A DNA stretch of 6,889 nt, from assembly GCA_905193765.1 (NCBI GenBank), contig CAJJPZ010000115.1:1-6889 (forward strand). Direction: 5' to 3'. Position 1 is the stretch's first letter; each line of letters opens with the position of its first letter. Source of the stretch: an uncultured Eubacterium sp. Lineage in GTDB: Bacteria; Bacillota; Clostridia; Peptostreptococcales; Anaerovoracaceae. A program made the translations under genes and the position numbers. Of this stretch, positions 1-6,854 are shown in pieces. Under the pieces are notes generated by a model. That model worked only from the letters and a program-made list of their open reading frames with translations. It made no database searches and had not been told where the DNA came from.

Positions 1-449
1 TCTTTGAACGATAGTGGCAGCACACGTATTTCAACGTATCTTCCAGACAGCAGTGTTGAAAATTCTGTAGAAAGCAGATACGCATTGGAACCAGTGATAT
101 AGATATCAACATCAAAGTCAAGCCGGAAAGATTCGATGGCTTTTTCCCAGTGTTCGATGACCTGCAGTTCATCAAATATCAGATATGTCTTACCTTTTTC
201 GGGGATACGCTCACTGACATGATCATAAAACGATAAATAATCTGACAAATCCCTGTATTTCAGAGACTCTAAATTCATATGGATGATATTTTCATCAGCC
301 ACTCCGCTGTCAGATAAATACTTGTGAAACAGATCCAGCAGCGATGACTTTCCACATCTGCGTATACCTGTAACGATTTTTATAAGATTCACATCTTTGT
401 TTTGAATGAGCTGATTCAAATACTCCGGGCGATTTATAAGGTTTACCAT
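1..449 (-). CDS. AAA_14/DUF4143-type P-loop ATPase, 3' end beyond window
   Basis: The open frame starts at the ATG at 447-449 and runs off the left edge without a stop: 149 codons seen of a family usually near 400 residues. My translation begins MVNLINRPEYLNQLIQNKDV. It shows a Walker A (GIRRCGKS, residues 28-35), a Walker B (IFDELQ, 91-96), a sensor-1-like ITGSNAYLL (118-126) and LSGRYVEIRVLPLSFK (134-149). That order is typical of the AAA_14 domain that precedes a DUF4143 C-terminal domain. The ribosome binding site is strong (AGGAGG, 6 nt before ATG). These ATPases are common and often multicopy in anaerobes, and their cellular role is poorly defined, so no function is assigned. GC is about 39% (173 of 449), well below the neighbouring operon (47-68% in blocks I counted), which hints at horizontal acquisition. 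Family call is confident; the missing C-terminus prevents a subfamily call or a check for intactness. Confidence 0.88.
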   Translation of the reverse strand, partial: MVNLINRPEYLNQLIQNKDVNLIKIVTGIRRCGKSSLLDLFHKYLSDSGVADENIIHMNLESLKYRDLSDYLSFYDHVSERIPEKGKTYLIFDELQVIEHWEKAIESFRLDFDVDIYITGSNAYLLSTEFSTLLSGRYVEIRVLPLSFK

Positions 450-477
450 GATGTACCTCCTGGATTTCTTATCTGAA

Positions 478-506
478 ATTATATACTAAAAATCAGGATA
501 AAACAA
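478..506 (-). promoter_or_regulatory. Sigma-A-type promoter of the ATPase gene
   Basis: Read on the minus strand, TTGTTT (501-506) and a perfect TATAAT (478-483) are separated by 17 nt. Transcription would start near 471, giving a leader of about 20 nt that holds the AGGAGG site. The -35 coincides with the U-rich tail of the upstream hairpin, so terminator and promoter are nested. The -10 is strong and the -35 only fair (4 of 6). Confidence 0.6.
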
Positions 507-535
507 TAGTTTCCGACTTTCAAGCCGGAAACTAT
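499..535 (-). terminator. Probable intrinsic terminator of the ruvC-rlmD operon
   Basis: A perfect 10-bp inverted repeat (ATAGTTTCCG at 506-515, CGGAAACTAT at 526-535) encloses 10 nt that can add two or three inner pairs. Minus-strand RNA would form this hairpin and then read UGUUUUAU, a fair U-tract. It lies 46 nt past the stop of the methyltransferase gene and is the only good terminator candidate for the operon. The element is nearly symmetric and abuts the ATPase -35, so it could equally be an operator for that gene. Confidence 0.6.
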
Positions 536-556
536 AAATGACACTGTAGTTTTTGA

Positions 557-578
557 TAGTATGTGCGAAAACATACTA
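557..578. repeat. 8-bp inverted repeat just past the methyltransferase stop
   Basis: TAGTATGT (557-564) and ACATACTA (571-578) are perfect inverted arms around a 6-nt loop, starting 2 nt beyond the stop codon at 581-583. On the minus strand the hairpin is followed by UCAAAAAC rather than a U-run, so it does not look like an intrinsic terminator alone. It may protect the 3' end of the mRNA or act as a protein-binding site. Confidence 0.5.
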
Positions 579-580
579 CA

Positions 581-1750
581 TTATATAACAGATTCCTCCA
601 CCTTCCCCAGCAGGGCTACGCATTCTGTATGTTTCGTGCCCGGAAAGTTATCGAATGGTTTCACAGTCTTTACTTCGTATCCATAGTATTGCATGTAGTA
701 CAGGTTGTTTGCCAGGGATTTCGGGTTGCAGGAGATGTACAGGATCTGGTCCACGCCGTAGCTGATGATCTTGTCCATGGCGTCGTTGGAAAGGCCTACT
801 CTCGGAGGGTCTACCACGATAACCTCCGGTTTGTCCTGCAGGCGGTCCAGCACTTCGAAGACGTCACCTGCGATGAACTCGCAGTTGTCCAGTCCGTTGA
901 GCTGTGCTGCTGCTCTGGCGGCTTCAACGGCTTCTTCCACTATCTCTACGCCGGTCACCTTCGAGGCTTTCTTTGCCAGTACCTGTGTTATGGTGCCGGT
1001 GCCGCAGTAAAGGTCGAAGACGTTCTTATCTGTAAAGTCGTCCAGCAGGCTCAGCGCATAGGAATAGAGATTTTCCACCGCTGCCACGTTGGTCTGGAAA
1101 AACGAGAATGCGCTGACTTTGAAGTCCAGCCCCAGTATCTTTTCGTTGTAGTAGTCACGTCCGTACAGGATGTCCAGCCTGTCGCAGTAGACTGCATCTG
1201 CCAGTCTGTCATTTATGGTGTGCAGTACTCCCACCACCTGGTTTTCCAGCGGAAGCGCCAGTATCATATCTGTGAAAGCCTGATCGTCGAACCCCGGTTC
1301 CGAGCTTGTGACGATGTTCACCAGCAGTTCCCCGGTCCTGACGCCTCTGCGGACGATCAGATGACGCATCAGCCCCGTATGTCTTTTCTTATGGTAATGT
1401 GAATATCCCTTTTCATTGACGAAGTCCAGCACGCCCCGAAGGATCCTGTTGAAATCTTCATGTACCAGCTGGCACTGATCCACCGTTATGATGGACATGA
1501 AATGCTTTTTCTTGTGCATACCCAGTGTCGTCGGGCCGTCCTTCTCCATGTCGCCGAAGGTGTACTCCATCTTGTTCCTGTATCCGTATCTGTCAGGAGC
1601 TGCCTCGATAGGCAGAAGCTCCCCGTACCTTATATCTTTCCTGTCCAGGAGGCTCCTTACCTCGCCGGATTTGTTGCTCAGCTGCTCTTCGTAGGGCACT
1701 CCCTGATAGACGCAGCCTCCGCAGATCTGACTGTCTCTGCAGATATCCAT
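581..1750 (-). CDS. rlmD: 23S rRNA (uracil-C5)-methyltransferase, RlmC/RlmD family, no TRAM domain
   Basis: SAM-dependent enzyme of 389 aa that makes 5-methyluridine in RNA, most likely at 23S U1939 and/or U747. A [4Fe-4S] cluster motif is visible: C4, C10 and C13 (C-x5-C-x2-C) with C93. The methyltransferase domain has FFQTN (217-221), SAM loop DLYCGTGTIT (246-255), DPPR (314-317), catalytic C341 in SCNP (340-343), and E376 in HTE as the expected general base. The usual N-terminal TRAM domain of RlmD is absent. The protein starts directly at the cluster motif, as in E. coli RlmC (about 375 aa). The start is fixed by an in-frame TGA two codons upstream and by GGGAGG 9 nt before ATG, lying inside the end of tgt. 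It follows tgt by 3 nt and is the last gene of the operon. Family is certain; target base is inferred, and Bacillota often have one enzyme (RlmCD) for both sites. Confidence 0.9.
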   Translation of the reverse strand: MDICRDSQICGGCVYQGVPYEEQLSNKSGEVRSLLDRKDIRYGELLPIEAAPDRYGYRNKMEYTFGDMEKDGPTTLGMHKKKHFMSIITVDQCQLVHEDFNRILRGVLDFVNEKGYSHYHKKRHTGLMRHLIVRRGVRTGELLVNIVTSSEPGFDDQAFTDMILALPLENQVVGVLHTINDRLADAVYCDRLDILYGRDYYNEKILGLDFKVSAFSFFQTNVAAVENLYSYALSLLDDFTDKNVFDLYCGTGTITQVLAKKASKVTGVEIVEEAVEAARAAAQLNGLDNCEFIAGDVFEVLDRLQDKPEVIVVDPPRVGLSNDAMDKIISYGVDQILYISCNPKSLANNLYYMQYYGYEVKTVKPFDNFPGTKHTECVALLGKVEESVI

Positions 1751-1753
1751 ATA

Positions 1754-2872
1754 TCAAAACCTCCCGTAGCTGTCGTAGAATTCTTTTTTGTATTCGAGGA
1801 ATCTGTCTTCCTCGATTGATTTCCTGATATTCTTCATGGTATTCACCAGGAAATGTATATTGTGGTTCGTCATAAGCATCGAGGACAGTATCTCGTCCGC
1901 TTTGAAAAGGTGACGCAGGTACGCTCTCGAATAGTTCCTGCATGTATAACAGTCGCAGTTCGGATCGAGAGCTGTGAAATCACGCTCGTACTTCGCATTC
2001 TTTATATTCACACGTCCCACTGATGTCATAGCCATGCCGTGTCTTGCGATACGTGTCGGCAGCACGCAGTCGAACATATCTATACCACGCTCCACGCCTT
2101 CGAAAAGGCAGTCTGGACTGCCCACTCCCATCAGGTAGCGTGGTTTTTCCTTAGGCAGATAGTCGACACATCCGTCCAGCATCTCATACATCAGCGGCTT
2201 AGGCTCGCCTACGCTGAGGCCCCCGATAGCATATCCCGGAAGATCCAGCTCCACGATCTCCTCGGCGCTCTGCTTTCTGAGGTCGGCATACATACCACCC
2301 TGCATGATACCGAACAGAGACTGCTTCTCAGTATTTTTATGGTAGTCTTTGCATCTTTTCAGCCATCTTGTGGTCCTCTCGAGGGAATCCTTGACATACT
2401 GTCTGTCCGCAGGATAAGGAGCACACTCGTCGAAAGCCATTATTATATCCGATCCCAGCGCATTCTGTATTTCCATGGATTTTTCCGGAGTCAGCATGTG
2501 CTTCGAACCGTCAATATGTGAACGGAACTGTACGCCCTCTTCACTGATCTTCCTCATGGCTCCGAGACTGAATACCTGGAAACCGCCACTGTCCGTAAGT
2601 ATGGACTTGTTCCAGTTCATGAATCTGTGCAGCCCGCCGGCTTCTCTGACTATCTCATGACCGGGTCTGAGGTAAAGATGATATGTGTTGGAAAGGATTA
2701 TCTCCGCTCCTGTCTCCTCGACCTGCTCCGGTCTCATTGCCTTGACTGTGGCTGCAGTCCCTACAGGCATGAACACAGGCGTCTCTATAGTCCCGTGAGG
2801 CGTCGTCACCCTGCCCCGTCTTGCCTTTGTCCGGGGATCTGTTTTTATAAGTTCGTAAGTAACAGCTGTCAT
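1754..2872 (-). CDS. tgt: tRNA-guanine transglycosylase (queuine/preQ1 tRNA-ribosyltransferase)
   Basis: Swaps guanine-34 in GUN anticodons for preQ1, the base-exchange step of bacterial queuosine synthesis in the cytosol. I place the start at the ATG at 2870-2872 (372 aa, beginning MTAVTYELIK). It has AGAGG 7 nt upstream and matches the usual family N-terminus. An in-frame ATG at 2896 would add eight residues but has a weak ribosome binding site. Numbered from the chosen start, D94 in TDSGGFQV is the predicted general base and D148 (FDEC) contacts substrate. D268 in DMFDCV is the nucleophile. QGGMY (191-195) and GGLSVGEP (217-224) are conserved substrate-pocket elements. Zinc ligands are C306, C308, C311 and H337. 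All key residues are present and the length is normal. It follows the glycosylase gene after an 86-nt gap with a possible promoter; its TGA stop is in the same frame as the next gene. Confidence 0.96.
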   Translation of the reverse strand: MTAVTYELIKTDPRTKARRGRVTTPHGTIETPVFMPVGTAATVKAMRPEQVEETGAEIILSNTYHLYLRPGHEIVREAGGLHRFMNWNKSILTDSGGFQVFSLGAMRKISEEGVQFRSHIDGSKHMLTPEKSMEIQNALGSDIIMAFDECAPYPADRQYVKDSLERTTRWLKRCKDYHKNTEKQSLFGIMQGGMYADLRKQSAEEIVELDLPGYAIGGLSVGEPKPLMYEMLDGCVDYLPKEKPRYLMGVGSPDCLFEGVERGIDMFDCVLPTRIARHGMAMTSVGRVNIKNAKYERDFTALDPNCDCYTCRNYSRAYLRHLFKADEILSSMLMTNHNIHFLVNTMKNIRKSIEEDRFLEYKKEFYDSYGRF

Positions 2873-2945
2873 ATATTTTCCTCTCTGTAAAATCATAAAT
2901 ATCTCAAAATCGTCCGCGCATCCGCTTTATTGGTACACTCTGAAT

Positions 2946-2973
2946 ATGATACCATAAATCACAGATATTTCAA
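2946..2973 (-). promoter_or_regulatory. Possible internal promoter for tgt-rlmD
   Basis: On the minus strand, TTGAAA (2968-2973) and TATCAT (2946-2951) are 16 nt apart, in the only sizeable intergenic gap of the operon. Transcription would start near 2939, with a leader of roughly 67 nt before the preferred tgt start. The -35 falls inside the last codons of the glycosylase gene and inside an 18-bp palindrome. Both boxes are near-consensus, but AT-rich gaps give such matches easily. Confidence 0.35.
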
Positions 2974-3459
2974 TATCTGCGAGTATGCATCCAGCAGCTT
3001 TTCATACGAACAGGCACAGTTGGCCGGACTGGTTGACGGCAGGCCGGTGGAACTGATGCCGCATGCCGGATAGCAGTGCTTCATGTAAAGTTTCGTCGCT
3101 GTCGTTCCTGTTGTGAATACAGCCTTTATATCTGCCGCCTTTAATATCACATCCATGTCATTGGGCACCGGATCCTTTATGCTGGAATCCGCAGCACCAT
3201 GTATCTCACAGCTTGCCAGCACGTCCCACAAAGCTATGCCGTGCTTTTTAAGCATCGCCTTCCGTTCGTCCACAGTTTCCGGGAAAGGCTCATCAAGGAG
3301 CTGCGCCAGCACTTTCCAGAACCTGTTCCTGGGATGCCCGTAGTAAAAACCCATCTCCCTGGATTTCGGAGATGGGATGGTTCCTAATATCAGTATCTTT
3401 GAATTTTCGTCGTAAAATGCCCCGAATTCATGGGTCACATGTTCCTGCTTCGCTGCCAT
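2959..3459 (-). CDS. DNA-deoxyinosine (hypoxanthine-DNA) glycosylase, UDG superfamily family 6 type
   Basis: Predicted base-excision repair enzyme of 166 aa, likely removing hypoxanthine, the deamination product of adenine, from DNA. The first superfamily motif is in KILILGTIPSPKSREMGF (21-38) followed by YYGHPRNRFWKVL (39-51). The GHPxNRFW signature with N45 distinguishes this group from classical uracil-DNA glycosylases, and an Asn in this region is important in the archaeal enzyme studied. The second motif is the C-terminal LPSTSPAN (140-147). Length fits this single-domain family. The ATG has GGAGG 6 nt upstream, inside the 14-nt gap after queA, so it is co-transcribed with queA. It sits between the two queuosine genes, which are usually adjacent in Bacillota. 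Its substrate link to queuosine, if any, is unknown; grouping with ruvCAB makes a DNA repair role natural. Other uracil or mug-type specificity cannot be excluded from sequence alone. Confidence 0.87.
   Translation of the reverse strand: MAAKQEHVTHEFGAFYDENSKILILGTIPSPKSREMGFYYGHPRNRFWKVLAQLLDEPFPETVDERKAMLKKHGIALWDVLASCEIHGAADSSIKDPVPNDMDVILKAADIKAVFTTGTTATKLYMKHCYPACGISSTGLPSTSPANCACSYEKLLDAYSQILKYL
2962..2979. repeat. 18-bp palindrome over the end of the glycosylase gene
   Basis: CAGATATT (2962-2969) and AATATCTG (2972-2979) are perfect 8-bp inverted arms around TC. It covers the codons for QILKYL at the C-terminus and contains the candidate -35 for tgt. It could be an operator, but it is AT-rich and lies in coding sequence, so chance is possible. 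Confidence 0.35.
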
Positions 3460-3473
3460 GTATGTCCTCCCTG

Positions 3474-4522
<1,049 letters not shown>

Positions 4523-4523
<1 letters not shown>

Positions 4524-5557
4524 TATCTGTTCTCCTGAATATCTGTCTGTTCGTCACCGTCATGCTCTATCCCAAGATGTCTGTACGCCAGCTCCGATAC
4601 CACACGTCCCTTCTGGGTCCTGTGAAGGAATCCTGCCTGTATCAGATACGGTTCGTAGACGTCTTCTATTGTCACACGTTCCTCTCCGATGGATGCCGCT
4701 ATGGTATCTATCCCCACTGGCCCGCCTTTGAAACGCTGGATTATGGTCCTCAGTATCTCCCTGTCCAGACTTTCCAGACCCATGGGATCCACGCCAAGCG
4801 CTTCCAGCGCTTTTCTTGTTATGTCTATATCTATATTGCCGTCGCCCTTTACCTGGGAAAAGTCCCTGACACGTTTCAGCATCCTGTTGGCAACTCTCGG
4901 CGTGCCTCTCGAGCGCTTCGCCATCTCCTCCATGGACTGTTCATCTGCCGTGACATCAAGTATACCTGCAGATCGCCCGATGATCTTCATCAGTTCCTCT
5001 GTAGTATATAGTTCGAACTTGCAGCTCACTCCGAATCGATCCCTTAAAGGGGCTGAAAGGCTGCCTGCCCTTGTTGTAGCGCCTATCAGGGTGAACTTCG
5101 CTATATCAAGACGTATGGACCTGGCTGACGGTCCCTTGCCTATGATTATGTCCAGTGCAAAATCCTCCATAGCTGAATACAGTACCTCTTCAACAGTTCG
5201 GTTGAGTCTGTGTATCTCATCGATGAACAGTACATCATTCTCATTGAGATTCGTCAGTATCGCAGCCAGATCTCCGGCCCGCTCTATGGCAGGCCCTGAT
5301 GTGATCCTGATATCGACACCCATTTCATTGGCGATTATACCCGCAAGTGTGGTCTTGCCCAGTCCCGGAGGACCGTAAAAAAGAACATGATCCAGCGGTT
5401 CTCCCCTCAGCTTGGCAGCCTCTATGAATATCTTCAGGTTTTCTGCCGCCTTCTTCTGTCCTATGTAATCATCGAGAGTCTGGGGACGCAGCGTGACTTC
5501 TGATCGCTCCTCGCCGTCTCCCAGCTCTGCAGCTGTTATTCTTTCTTCGTAGTCCAT
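4523..5557 (-). CDS. ruvB: Holliday junction branch migration ATPase RuvB
   Basis: AAA+ motor of 344 aa. Hexamers pump DNA through the RuvA-bound Holliday junction during recombinational repair. Visible motifs are Walker A GPPGLGKT (62-69), Walker B with DEIH (113-116), sensor 1 GATTRAG (159-165), RDRFG (172-176) with R174 as the arginine finger, and sensor 2 RGTPR (217-221). The C-terminal winged-helix DNA-binding domain includes GGPVGIDTIA (278-287) and RTQKGR (313-318). The N-terminal ERSEVTLRPQTLDDYIGQ (17-34) is typical of the family. The start ATG follows an AAAGGA site by 8 nt, in a 12-nt gap after ruvA. The acidic tail (EHDGDEQTDIQENR) is variable in the family. Intact, normal length, and one-nucleotide overlap with queA. 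Confidence 0.98.
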
Positions 5558-5569
5558 ACAATCTATCCT

Positions 5570-6172
5570 TTAAAACAAATTCTTCAGGGCGCGTTTGATG
5601 TATTCCTCTGTGCTCAGATCAGTATCCTTCACTCCTGCCAGCGCGCCTGTGGCCTCTCCTCTGGAATATCCCAGCGCCACCAGAGCTGCTACTGCCTCTT
5701 CCCTGCCTGACGAAGCTGCTGCCGGCGCCTGTCCTTCAGCTGCAGCTTCTGCGGACGGTGCTGTATCTCCTGCATCGAACTTGTCCTTCAGCTCCAGCAC
5801 GATACGCTCTGCAGTCTTCTTGCCGATGCCGTTGGCTTTCGTCAGTGCCTTGACGTCTTCGAAAAATATAGCCTGGTGAAGCTGTTCCAGTGTGAATGCC
5901 GACAGTATGGAGATTCCTGCCTTGGCTCCGACGCCGTTTACGGTTATGAGTTTCCTGAAAGCATCCAGTTCTCCCCTGCGAGAGAATCCGTAAAGACTCA
6001 CATCGTCTTCTCTGACTATCATCGTGGTGTATATCATGACTTCCTCGCCTTCTGAGGAAAGATATGCACCTGAATTGGCAGGTACGGACACCTCGTATCC
6101 GATGCCGCCTACATCTATTATTATATATCCGCTGCCCTTTTCGAACAACACACCTCTCAGAAATCCTATCAT
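5570..6172 (-). CDS. ruvA: Holliday junction DNA helicase subunit RuvA
   Basis: Tetrameric protein of 200 aa that holds the four-way junction flat and loads RuvB. Domain I is an OB fold starting MIGFLRGVLFEKG and carrying the acidic E55/D56 that shape the junction centre. Domain II has two helix-hairpin-helix motifs, VNGVGAKAG (78-86) and ANGIGKKTAERI (113-124). Residues 133-156 form a flexible Ala/Glu/Gly-rich linker, and domain III (157-200, ALGYSRGEA) binds RuvB. The start overlaps the ruvC stop by 4 nt (ATGA), with AAGGAG 11 nt upstream, so translation is probably coupled. The linker-coding region is the most GC-rich stretch I counted (about 68% over 5701-5760), explained by Ala codons rather than transfer. 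Confidence 0.97.
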   Translation of the reverse strand: MIGFLRGVLFEKGSGYIIIDVGGIGYEVSVPANSGAYLSSEGEEVMIYTTMIVREDDVSLYGFSRRGELDAFRKLITVNGVGAKAGISILSAFTLEQLHQAIFFEDVKALTKANGIGKKTAERIVLELKDKFDAGDTAPSAEAAAEGQAPAAASSGREEAVAALVALGYSRGEATGALAGVKDTDLSTEEYIKRALKNLF

Positions 6173-6672
6173 TTTATTTTAAGCTCCTTAAGTCTCTTTC
6201 TCGTATCCGCAGAATGACCGTGGCATATGGCTGCCGCCAGTGCATCTGCCGTATCGTCAGGTTTCGGCACTTCGCTGAGATTCAGCATAGTTTTCACCAT
6301 CCACTGCACCTGTTTTTTGTCAGCCCTGCCGTATCCCACAAGCGCCTGCTTGATCTGCAGCGGTGTGTATTCCTCTATCTCAAGTCCGCCTTTCTTGCAG
6401 GCCAGCACTGCCACGCCCCTGGCCTGTCCCACCATTATCGCTGTCTTGGCATTGGTATTGAAAAAAAGCTGTTCGATGGCTGCAACATCCGGTTTTTCCT
6501 CGTCTATTATCTCCCTCAGAGATTCGTACAGATGCTCCAGCCTGTCTTCCATAGCCATTGAAGCTTCTGTTGTTACAGCTCCGTAGCTGCACACTCTGAA
6601 CCTGTTTCCAGTCTTTTCTATCACCCCGTAGCCTAAGATAGCATACCCCGGGTCTATCCCTAAAATCTTCAT
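6169..6672 (-). CDS. ruvC: Holliday junction resolvase RuvC
   Basis: Homodimeric RNase H-fold endonuclease of 167 aa that makes paired cuts in Holliday junctions in the RuvABC complex. The four acidic active-site residues are present: D7 in LGIDPG, E67 in IEQLFF, and D140 and D143 in DDTADALA. The segment NTNAKTAIMVGQARG (72-86) and the C-terminal AAAICHGH (146-153) are family hallmarks. The start ATG has GGAG 5 nt upstream. It is the first gene of the operon, preceded by a good promoter with a LexA-like site, and it overlaps ruvA by 4 nt. Having ruvC, rather than recU alone, argues for Clostridia rather than Bacilli. Confidence 0.97.
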   Translation of the reverse strand: MKILGIDPGYAILGYGVIEKTGNRFRVCSYGAVTTEASMAMEDRLEHLYESLREIIDEEKPDVAAIEQLFFNTNAKTAIMVGQARGVAVLACKKGGLEIEEYTPLQIKQALVGYGRADKKQVQWMVKTMLNLSEVPKPDDTADALAAAICHGHSADTRKRLKELKIK

Positions 6673-6719
6673 TTCATCTCCATATGTAAATTATTGTATG
6701 CATATAAACACGCAGGATA

Positions 6720-6748
6720 ATTGTATCACAGCGGGCAGGAATTTGCAA
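6720..6748 (-). promoter_or_regulatory. Promoter of the ruvC operon
   Basis: On the minus strand, TTGCAA (6743-6748) and TACAAT (6720-6725) are separated by exactly 17 nt. Transcription would begin near 6713, leaving a leader of about 40 nt before ruvC. No riboswitch or attenuator-like fold is evident in that leader. The -35 overlaps a LexA-like site. Confidence 0.65.
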
Positions 6749-6759
6749 ACAGATGTTCT
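6746..6759 (-). promoter_or_regulatory. Candidate LexA (SOS) box over the ruvC -35
   Basis: Minus strand reads AGAACATCTGTTTG, matching 12 of 14 positions of the Bacillus LexA/DinR consensus CGAACRNRYGTTYG and all of its GAAC-N4-GTTY core. It overlaps three bases of the ruvC -35, where a bound repressor would block RNA polymerase. ruvAB is a known SOS target in B. subtilis, so placement fits. No binding data are available. Confidence 0.6.
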
Positions 6760-6762
6760 GTA

Positions 6763-6780
6763 AATGAAATTTTATACATA
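6763..6780. promoter_or_regulatory. Candidate ArgR operator (ARG box)
   Basis: Minus strand TATGTATAAAATTTCATT matches 14 of 18 positions of the B. subtilis ARG box CATGAATAAAAATTCAAK. On the plus strand, TGAAATTTTATACA differs at two positions from the palindromic core TGAATWWWWATTCA. It ends 14 nt before the argR -35. An exact half site, ATTCATG (6803-6809), lies in the argR promoter spacer. This suggests autoregulation by ArgR. Confidence 0.5.
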
Positions 6781-6794
6781 AATCGATACATCAA

Positions 6795-6823
6795 TTGACT
6801 AAATTCATGTATTATATTATAAT
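6795..6823 (+). promoter_or_regulatory. Strong sigma-A-type promoter of argR
   Basis: TTGACT (6795-6800) and a perfect TATAAT (6818-6823) are separated by 17 nt. Transcription would start near 6830, giving a leader of about 25 nt with GGAGG at 6843-6847. It diverges from the ruvC promoter; the two -35 elements are 46 nt apart. Confidence 0.75.
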
Positions 6824-6854
6824 AAACGGTATAAATATACATGGAGGACACACT

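Noticed and set aside
563..1402. A 279-codon plus-strand open frame opposite the methyltransferase gene
   Set aside because: It is antisense to a gene with complete family motifs and its translation shows no recognisable domain. Part of it starts inside the operon's 3' hairpin region, with no convincing ribosome binding site.
1593..1943. A minus-strand 116-codon frame spanning the tgt/rlmD junction
   Set aside because: It is an Arg/Gln-rich out-of-frame reading over the ends of two well-supported genes, with no recognisable domain.
2873..2958. preQ1 riboswitch before tgt
   Set aside because: The gap shows no preQ1-type pseudoknot pattern or A-rich tail leading to a sequestered ribosome binding site. 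The leader looks unstructured by eye.
4689..5378. A 229-codon Ser/Ile-rich plus-strand open frame opposite ruvB
   Set aside because: Its low-complexity composition is what reverse-reading of a conserved gene yields, and ruvB is intact beneath it.
5698..5776. GC-rich island in ruvA as a sign of transfer or repeat insertion
   Set aside because: It encodes the variable Ala/Glu/Gly-rich linker between RuvA domains II and III, where such composition is normal.
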